A stretch of DNA of 10,757 bases, taken from positions 1 to 10,757 of the forward strand of contig JAPPKT010000211.1 in the NCBI GenBank assembly GCA_028819675.1. Direction: 5' to 3'. The position numbers and the translations under genes were made by a program. Source of the DNA: Caldilineaceae bacterium (GTDB taxonomy: Bacteria; Chloroflexota; Anaerolineae; Caldilineales; Caldilineaceae). Below, piece by piece: positions 6,978 through 10,757 of this stretch; position 1 is the first letter of the stretch, and each line of letters starts with the position of its first letter. The notes under the pieces were generated by a model. It worked only from the letters and a program-made list of their open reading frames with translations, had not been told where the DNA came from and made no database searches.

Positions 6978-9227
6978 TCATCTACGCGGGCGACCCCCGT
7001 TTCTCATACTGCGGTCGCGGTCGCGCTCGCGGCGTCCGCCTCTGTCGCGGCCACCGCCGCCGCCGCGGCGCCCACCGCGGTCGCGGTCACGAGCTTCCTC
7101 TGCACTCCAACCTTCCAATACAGCTTGCCGGCTCAAGCGGATTTTGCCTGCGGGATCGATGTCGATCACCATGGTTGTGAGTTCATCGCCGACGTTGGCG
7201 ATTTCCTCCACGTTATTGACCCGGTAGTCGGCCAACTGACTGATATGCACCAACCCGTCCACGCCGGGCAGCAAGTTGACAAATGCACCGTAGGCTTCGA
7301 CTCTCACCACCTGTCCGGTGTAGATTTTACCTATTTCGACCTCTTCGGTCAGAGATTCAATTTCGCGGCGGGCCTCTTCGGCAGCGAGACCGTTAAGGCC
7401 GGAGATAAACACTGAGCCGTCGTCGTCGATATCAATTTTGACCTCGTATCGTTCCTGCAGGGCACGAACTGTCTTGCCGCCCGGACCGATGATCTTGCCG
7501 ATCTTCTCCGGGTCGACGCTCACCGTCAGGATACGCGGCGCGTAGGGGCTGAGCTCCTCACGGGATTCGGGGAGAACCTCCAACATCTTTTCCATAATGT
7601 GAAGGCGCCCCTGGCGGGCCTGTTCCAGCGCGATGCGCAGGACCTCGAAGTCCAGACCTTTGATCTTGAGATCCATCTGCAAGGCAGTGATGCCATGACT
7701 GCTGCCGGCGACTTTGAAGTCCATGTCGCCGAGATGATCTTCGACGCCCTGGATATCGGACAACACCACGTAGTCCCCGGAGTCCTGGTCCTGCACCAAG
7801 CCCATTGCAATGCCGGAGACGGGAGCATCGATTGGGACGCCGGCGTCCATGAGCGCCAGCGTGCTTCCGCAGACTGAGCCCATGCTGGTCGAGCCGTTAC
7901 TGCTGACAACTTCGCTCACCAGACGCAGGGTGTAAGGGAAGTCGTCGGGAATAACAGTCTGCAGGGCGCGTTCGGCGAGGGCACCGTGACCGATTTCGCG
8001 GCGTTTTGGCCCCCGCATGGGGTAGGCTTCGCCGGTGGAATAGGGAGGGAAGTTGTAGTGATGGATATAGCGCTTTTCTTCTTCGGGCTGCAATGTGTAG
8101 AGGCGCTGGGCATCGCCCGGGGTGCCAAGTGTTGCAATTGTAAGGACGTGCGTTTCGCCGCGCATAAAGAAGCCGCTGCCGTGGACACGGGGAATGTTCC
8201 CCACCTGAGCCCGGATCGGTCGTACGGTCTGGGGGTCGCGGCCATCGGGTCGGACGCTCTCGTCCAGGATGCGTCTGCGAACTGCGTCCTTGTAGAGGTT
8301 GTCCAACGTGTCGTCCACGTCTCCGGCTTCGACCTCTCCTGTTCCGATCGGTTCGGACAGGGCCTCCATGGTTTCGTCGCGGATCGCGGCGAGGCGGGAC
8401 TTGCGTTCGCCACGGTCCGTTGTCCCGGCCACGGCTGTCACAACCTTGTCACGCGCCAACTGGTTCACCTGTTCGACGGTGTGATCGGCTGCCTTGAAGA
8501 CGGGATAGTCGGTATGTTTTTCTTTGCCGACGTCTGCCTGCATCTGCTGAATCGTCTGAATCGCCGGCTGCATCGATTCATAGGCCAAACGCAGCCCATC
8601 CAGCATGATATCTTCCGGCAGCTCGTTTGCGCCGGCTTCCACCATCAGGATATTGTCGGCCGTACCGGCAACCTGGAGGCCGAGAGTGCTCAACTCCATA
8701 TCGGAAGCTGTCGGGTTGACAACAAACTCGCCGTCAACATAGGCGACTGAGGCAGCGCCAACGGGCCCATCCCAAGGAATGTCGCTGATAGACAGGGCAG
8801 CAGAAGCTGAGATGATCGCCAGTGGGTCGATCAGGTGCTCGTTGTCAGAACTGAGCGCGGTGAGGATGATTTGAACTTCGTTGCGCATACCCTTTGGGAA
8901 GAGCGGGCGCAGGGGCCGGTCCACCAGGCGGCAGAGGAGAATGGCCTGTTCGCTGGGCCGCCCTTCACGGCGGAAGAGGTTGCCGGGAATACGTCCGGCG
9001 GCGTAGAGTTTTTCTTCAAAATCTACGGTTAAGGGAAAGAAGCCGATTCCCGGCCTCACGCCTCTATCCATCGTGGCAGTAGCGAGGATTACCGTGTCGC
9101 CGCATCTGACGGTGACGGCTCCGCCTGCCTGCTGGGCAAGGATACCCGTCTCGATACTGAGCTCTTTGTCGCCCAAGGTCGTCGTGTAGGTATGGGCGCC
9201 TTCAAACAATCTCAATTGGTCCATCAT
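6978..9227 (-). CDS. pnp: Polyribonucleotide nucleotidyltransferase (PNPase)
   Basis: PNPase degrades RNA 3' to 5' with phosphate and can also add tails; it works as a trimer, often in the degradosome. The 749-residue protein has the full domain order. A first RNase PH domain (about 10-145) and the helical linker (about 240-325) lead to a second RNase PH domain (about 330-560), which holds [20 protein letters not shown] (443-462) and the active-site cluster [13 protein letters not shown] (496-508; Asp497, Asp503, Lys505). A KH domain (about 563-622) carries GKIIGPGGK (577-585), and an S1 domain spans about 631-703. The last 40 residues (710-749) are an Arg/Gly/Asp-rich tail. The ATG at 9227 follows GAGGTG; a second ATG is the next codon. 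It lies downstream of rpsO, the common bacterial order, and 46 bp before lepB. Confidence 0.98.
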   Translation of the reverse strand: MMDQLRLFEGAHTYTTTLGDKELSIETGILAQQAGGAVTVRCGDTVILATATMDRGVRPGIGFFPLTVDFEEKLYAAGRIPGNLFRREGRPSEQAILLCRLVDRPLRPLFPKGMRNEVQIILTALSSDNEHLIDPLAIISASAALSISDIPWDGPVGAASVAYVDGEFVVNPTASDMELSTLGLQVAGTADNILMVEAGANELPEDIMLDGLRLAYESMQPAIQTIQQMQADVGKEKHTDYPVFKAADHTVEQVNQLARDKVVTAVAGTTDRGERKSRLAAIRDETMEALSEPIGTGEVEAGDVDDTLDNLYKDAVRRRILDESVRPDGRDPQTVRPIRAQVGNIPRVHGSGFFMRGETHVLTIATLGTPGDAQRLYTLQPEEEKRYIHHYNFPPYSTGEAYPMRGPKRREIGHGALAERALQTVIPDDFPYTLRLVSEVVSSNGSTSMGSVCGSTLALMDAGVPIDAPVSGIAMGLVQDQDSGDYVVLSDIQGVEDHLGDMDFKVAGSSHGITALQMDLKIKGLDFEVLRIALEQARQGRLHIMEKMLEVLPESREELSPYAPRILTVSVDPEKIGKIIGPGGKTVRALQERYEVKIDIDDDGSVFISGLNGLAAEEARREIESLTEEVEIGKIYTGQVVRVEAYGAFVNLLPGVDGLVHISQLADYRVNNVEEIANVGDELTTMVIDIDPAGKIRLSRQAVLEGWSAEEARDRDRGGRRGGGGGRDRGGRRERDRDRSMRNGGRPRR

Positions 9228-9229
9228 TT

Positions 9230-9245
9230 TTCACCTCGAAGTGAA
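9230..9245 (-). promoter_or_regulatory. Hairpin enclosing the pnp Shine-Dalgarno
   Basis: TTCAC (9241-9245) and GTGAA (9230-9234), both read on the minus strand, form a 5-bp stem whose 6-base loop and 3' arm contain the GAGGTG ribosome-binding site. It ends 3 bases before the ATG at 9227. The stem is A/U-rich at its base and only marginally stable, so it may tune translation or be incidental. Confidence 0.3.
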
Positions 9246-9289
9246 TATTGCGCCGCTCTGCGCAAAGGTAGAGCGGGCAGGTGGGGCCA

Positions 9290-9334
9290 CCGGTTCGTGC
9301 TGGTTCCAGAACCGGCAACGCATCCGACGTTGCC
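9290..9334 (-). promoter_or_regulatory. Tandem hairpins in the pnp leader, candidate RNase III/autoregulation site
   Basis: Read on the minus strand, GGCAACG/CGTTGCC (9328-9334 with 9314-9320, 7-base loop) is followed at once by CCGGTTC/GAACCGG (9309-9315 with 9290-9296, 12-base loop). The second stem can extend by G-U pairs and shares two bases with the first, and an alternative tight GGTTC/GAACC hairpin lies inside it. The pair sits 63-107 bases before the pnp ATG. Known pnp leaders carry a double-stranded RNase III target used in PNPase autoregulation; that function here is inferred from position only. Confidence 0.4.
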
Positions 9335-9712
9335 GCCACCCGCATACGAATTCGCTGGTCTGAATAGCAGGCGCTGCTACTCGCTGTTCATCATCGCAAC
9401 GAAATCTCTGAGCACTGTTTCGAGGTGCGGAACTGGAGGACGGATCGAAGCGATCGATCGCGGGCGCGAAGGGCTCAATCGACGATGGCTTCGGTCCATT
9501 CTCCAATGCCGGACCTCGGAGGCAGAATCTGCCTGTTACAATGCGCTGAGCACGGTGTGCATCTGCGAGCGGCTGGTGGCAGTATTTCTTTTTCGATTTG
9601 TCGCGCCGTCAAGCACGACCTATGTACTGATCCGCCGGGGGCAGGGCACGGCCTACTGCGTAGAGGCTAAGGGGCCGTGACTTGAGAAGGCACCCGGCGA
9701 GAGCATCCATGA

Positions 9713-9748
9713 CCGATAGGCAAAGGTATATGCAGCCCGCTCTATCGG
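9713..9748 (-). other. Inverted repeat directly after rpsO
   Basis: CCGATAG (9742-9748) and CTATCGG (9713-9719), read on the minus strand, form a 7-bp stem around a 22-base loop starting about 6 bases after the rpsO stop. No T-tract follows, so it is more likely an RNA-processing or 3'-end-stabilising hairpin, or a Rho-type attenuator, than an intrinsic terminator. Confidence 0.35.
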
Positions 9749-9754
9749 CGCCAA

Positions 9755-10024
9755 TTATCGCCGCAGACCAAGCCTCTGAATCAGCTGGCGATAGCGGTTC
9801 ACATCCTTTCTGGCCAGGTATGCCAAATGGCGGCGGCGTTGACCGACCAACTTCAACAGGCCACGACGTGACCCTTCATCATGCTTGTGAGCCTTCAAGT
9901 GGTCGGTCAGGGCATTGATGCGCGTGGTAAGGAGGGCGACCTGCACCTCTGGGGATCCGGTGTCCTGGTCGAAAGTCCGGTACTCCTCAATGATCTTTGT
10001 CTTTTCGTCCGTCGAAATACTCAT
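9755..10024 (-). CDS. rpsO: 30S ribosomal protein S15
   Basis: S15 binds helices 20-22 of 16S rRNA early in 30S assembly and contributes to the inter-subunit bridge. The product is 89 residues, the usual family length, and carries the family signature through [30 protein letters not shown] (41-70), including the rRNA-contacting His42, His46, Asp49 and Ser52 and the basic helix ending RRR. The frame is open for 43 more codons upstream, but the ATG at 10024 is right: the protein then starts [10 protein letters not shown], and AGGAG lies 7 bases before it, with a second stronger AAAGGAG a few bases further up. The gene heads the cluster that continues with pnp. Its leader is structured and probably autoregulatory. 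Confidence 0.98.
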   Translation of the reverse strand: MSISTDEKTKIIEEYRTFDQDTGSPEVQVALLTTRINALTDHLKAHKHDEGSRRGLLKLVGQRRRHLAYLARKDVNRYRQLIQRLGLRR

Positions 10025-10049
10025 GTGGTACTCCTGAACTCCTTTCCTT

Positions 10050-10161
10050 TTGGACCAGAGAATCCCGAAAGCGCTGTCCAATTGTAACCATTCTCTGGAG
10101 GGCCGCCTGTTGCGATGCGAGAGCCGAATCATCGCTGGAATACCTTGGCGCATGATCCAGC
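10050..10161 (-). promoter_or_regulatory. Structured rpsO leader, candidate S15 autoregulatory element
   Basis: Between the predicted start of transcription and the ATG, the minus strand holds three successive hairpins: GCTGGA/TCCAGC (10156-10161 with 10134-10139), GCGATG/CATCGC (10130-10135 with 10112-10117) and CCAGAGAAT/ATTCTCTGG (10090-10098 with 10055-10063, 26-base loop). Inside the last loop, TTGGAC (10076-10081) is complementary to GTCCAA (10050-10055), which directly precedes the AAGGAAAGGAG ribosome-binding region. The two pairings give either a pseudoknot or two mutually exclusive hairpins. S15 is known to repress its own mRNA through leader structures, including a pseudoknot in E. 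coli; that this leader does the same is inferred. Confidence 0.55.
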
Positions 10162-10173
10162 CGGTACTGAATC

Positions 10174-10202
10174 AGTTTAGCACATGAGCAGACGACTCCC
10201 AA
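10174..10202 (-). promoter_or_regulatory. Probable rpsO promoter with extended -10
   Basis: On the minus strand TTGGGA (10197-10202) and TAAACT (10174-10179) are separated by exactly 17 bases, and TGC directly before TAAACT makes an extended -10. Transcription would begin near 10167, giving a leader of about 143 bases that contains all three hairpins. It is the best promoter match in the window and is placed just where the S15 leader needs it. Confidence 0.5.
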
Positions 10203-10479
10203 ACTTTCGCCGTCATGTCACTATACGTAGAACCTCGTTCCGAGGTCGCGTCAGGACCATGAGAATCCGAAGGTGCAACAGAAGTTTGGATAGATTCCGG
10301 GTGCAGAGAGACAGGTTCAACAGGTATCCAAGGATCTTTTTCGGGCGCAGATTCGAGAGGGTGACAGGTTGCGAATACGACTGGGAGACCACGGCAAGGC
10401 GCCAGGAGAATTGTCGGGGCATTCCAGTGTTGTAGGATTCATGCCAGTTTTGGGGAGGGAACGGCCTGGCGGTGAATCG

Positions 10480-10499
10480 GCGCCAGCGGTGGCTGGCGC
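10480..10499 (+). other. 8-bp stem-loop, possible weak terminator
   Basis: GCGCCAGC (10480-10487) and GCTGGCGC (10492-10499) form a perfect 8-bp GC-rich stem with a 4-base loop. On the plus strand it is followed by TGTTTACC, a poor T-tract. It could end a transcript entering from the right part of the genome or belong to the repeat region that follows. A second stem, CATTGC/GCAATG (10524-10539), lies 24 bases further on. Confidence 0.4.
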
Positions 10500-10580
10500 T
10501 GTTTACCGTCCTTGGGCGAGACGCATTGCAGGCGCAATGTCTGGCCGTACGGTGGAGTGTGTCGGTTGGGGAAGGTGCGA

Positions 10581-10610
10581 GGGCAGGCACCAGGCCGGCA
10601 CCTACGGGGG
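10581..10610. repeat. Probable dispersed-repeat fragment
   Basis: This GC-rich block contains GGCACC twice, around CAGGCCGG, and ends CCTACGGGGG. Read on the minus strand it translates to VGAGLVPAL-type peptide, and on the plus strand to GTRPAPTG. I recall such peptides from spurious proteins made by short interspersed repeats in many environmental genomes. Only one copy is in the window, so the repeat status rests on recognition, not on copies seen here. Confidence 0.4.
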
Positions 10611-10717
10611 ACCTGATGAAGATGGCGGGACGGGGTCTGGCTGGACACTTTCGATTAGGCACCTGTCACCAATATCGACACCCGGTCGATGAGGCGTGTT
10701 GAAGGAGAGGGGGCGTT

Positions 10718-10757
10718 GGGGGGGGGGGGGCCCCCCCCCAAAGGGGGGGGCAAAAGG
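10718..10757. other. Homopolymer-rich end, probable assembly artefact
   Basis: The last 40 bases are 13 Gs, 9 Cs, AAA, 8 Gs, C, AAAA and GG. Such successive single-base runs are unlike anything else in the window and are typical of low-quality read ends at a contig edge. I would not interpret them biologically. Confidence 0.7.

Larger units (their letters stand above)
9228..9754 (-). other. rpsO-pnp spacer and pnp leader, rich in inverted repeats
   Basis: This 527-bp stretch has no credible gene on either strand; the open frames in it give composition unlike a protein. On the minus strand, in transcription order, it holds a 7-bp inverted repeat just after rpsO (9713-9748), AGGCAGA/TCTGCCT around one base (9520-9534), a 12-bp perfect palindrome GCGATCGATCGC (9450-9461), AGCAG/CTGCT (9366-9378), two adjacent 7-bp hairpins (9290-9334) and a small hairpin over the pnp Shine-Dalgarno (9230-9245). 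A TTGACG at 9607-9612 could be a -35 for pnp, but the best -10-like sequences at 17-20 bases spacing are poor. The spacer is long enough to be a regulated leader. Confidence 0.5.
10203..10757. other. Non-coding stretch upstream of the rpsO promoter, to the right edge
   Basis: No frame here looks like a real protein: the longer ones are strongly basic or Arg/Pro-rich and have no recognisable domain or ribosome-binding site. The infB/rbfA/truB genes that often precede rpsO are absent. The stretch contains a strong hairpin (10480-10499), a smaller one (10523-10540), a probable dispersed repeat (10581-10610) and the homopolymer end (10718-10757). Confidence 0.6.

Noticed and set aside
7986..8750. 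254-codon plus-strand frame
   Set aside because: It lies entirely antisense within pnp, whose reading frame is unambiguous.
9450..9461. 12-bp perfect palindrome GCGATCGATCGC
   Set aside because: It resembles the HIP1 octamer GCGATCGC with an insertion, but one copy in GC-rich DNA is not evidence for a functional element.
9581..9612. pnp promoter with TTGACG and AATACT on the minus strand
   Set aside because: The -35 is good but the only decent -10 is 20 bases away, outside the normal range; kept only as a remark in the spacer entry.
9192..9680. 162-codon open frame on the plus strand across the pnp start and the rpsO-pnp spacer
   Set aside because: It overlaps the pnp N-terminus antisense, has no ribosome-binding site or recognisable domain, and its composition looks like translated non-coding DNA.
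10025..10153. 43-codon upstream extension of rpsO
   Set aside because: S15 starts at MSISTDEK with a good Shine-Dalgarno at 10024; the extension covers the leader hairpins and is not part of the protein.
10213..10662. 149-codon minus-strand frame upstream of rpsO
   Set aside because: Arg/Pro/Leu-rich, no start signal, and it runs through hairpins and a probable repeat, giving the typical spurious GAGLVPAL peptide.
1..10757. CRISPR arrays, insertion sequences or phage genes
   Set aside because: I saw no regularly spaced direct repeats, transposase or integrase motifs, or terminal inverted repeats.

Overview
The window looks like one end of a contig from a moderately GC-rich bacterium. No gene gives a firm taxonomic answer. 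The mix of genes (an aerobic-type CO/xanthine dehydrogenase FAD subunit, a full-length ComEC, an rpsO-pnp-lepB cluster, and a PNPase with an Arg/Gly-rich tail) would fit an uncultured Chloroflexota-like lineage, but that is a guess from gene style. The last 40 bases are runs of single nucleotides, typical of a ragged assembly edge.

Layout. 1-429 (minus) is the first half of a molybdopterin-dehydrogenase FAD-binding subunit that runs off the left edge. Its 263-bp upstream region is shared with the divergent comEC gene (693-3305, plus), which encodes the DNA-uptake channel with a C-terminal metallo-beta-lactamase domain. comEC converges on a small four-helix membrane protein of the DUF2165 type (3414-3908, minus). 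A 364-bp gap without a gene follows.

The right two thirds is a co-directional minus-strand cluster, read from right to left: rpsO (9755-10024), pnp (6978-9227), lepB (6164-6931), and an AI-2E-family permease fused in frame to a HAD phosphatase (4273-6078). rpsO and pnp encode ribosomal protein S15 and polynucleotide phosphorylase, the familiar translation/RNA-decay pair. lepB encodes signal peptidase I. The permease-phosphatase fusion is the most unusual protein here.

The untranslated parts of this cluster are rich in inverted repeats. The rpsO leader has an extended -10 promoter followed by three stem-loops. The last stem-loop can also pair with sequence just before the Shine-Dalgarno, which resembles the logic of S15 autoregulation. 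The 527-bp rpsO-pnp spacer has several hairpins, including two adjacent 7-bp-stem hairpins close to pnp, reminiscent of RNase III-processed pnp leaders. The lepB-permease spacer also holds three back-to-back small hairpins. Upstream of the rpsO promoter, 10203-10757 has no convincing gene: it holds hairpins, a probable dispersed repeat and the low-complexity end.
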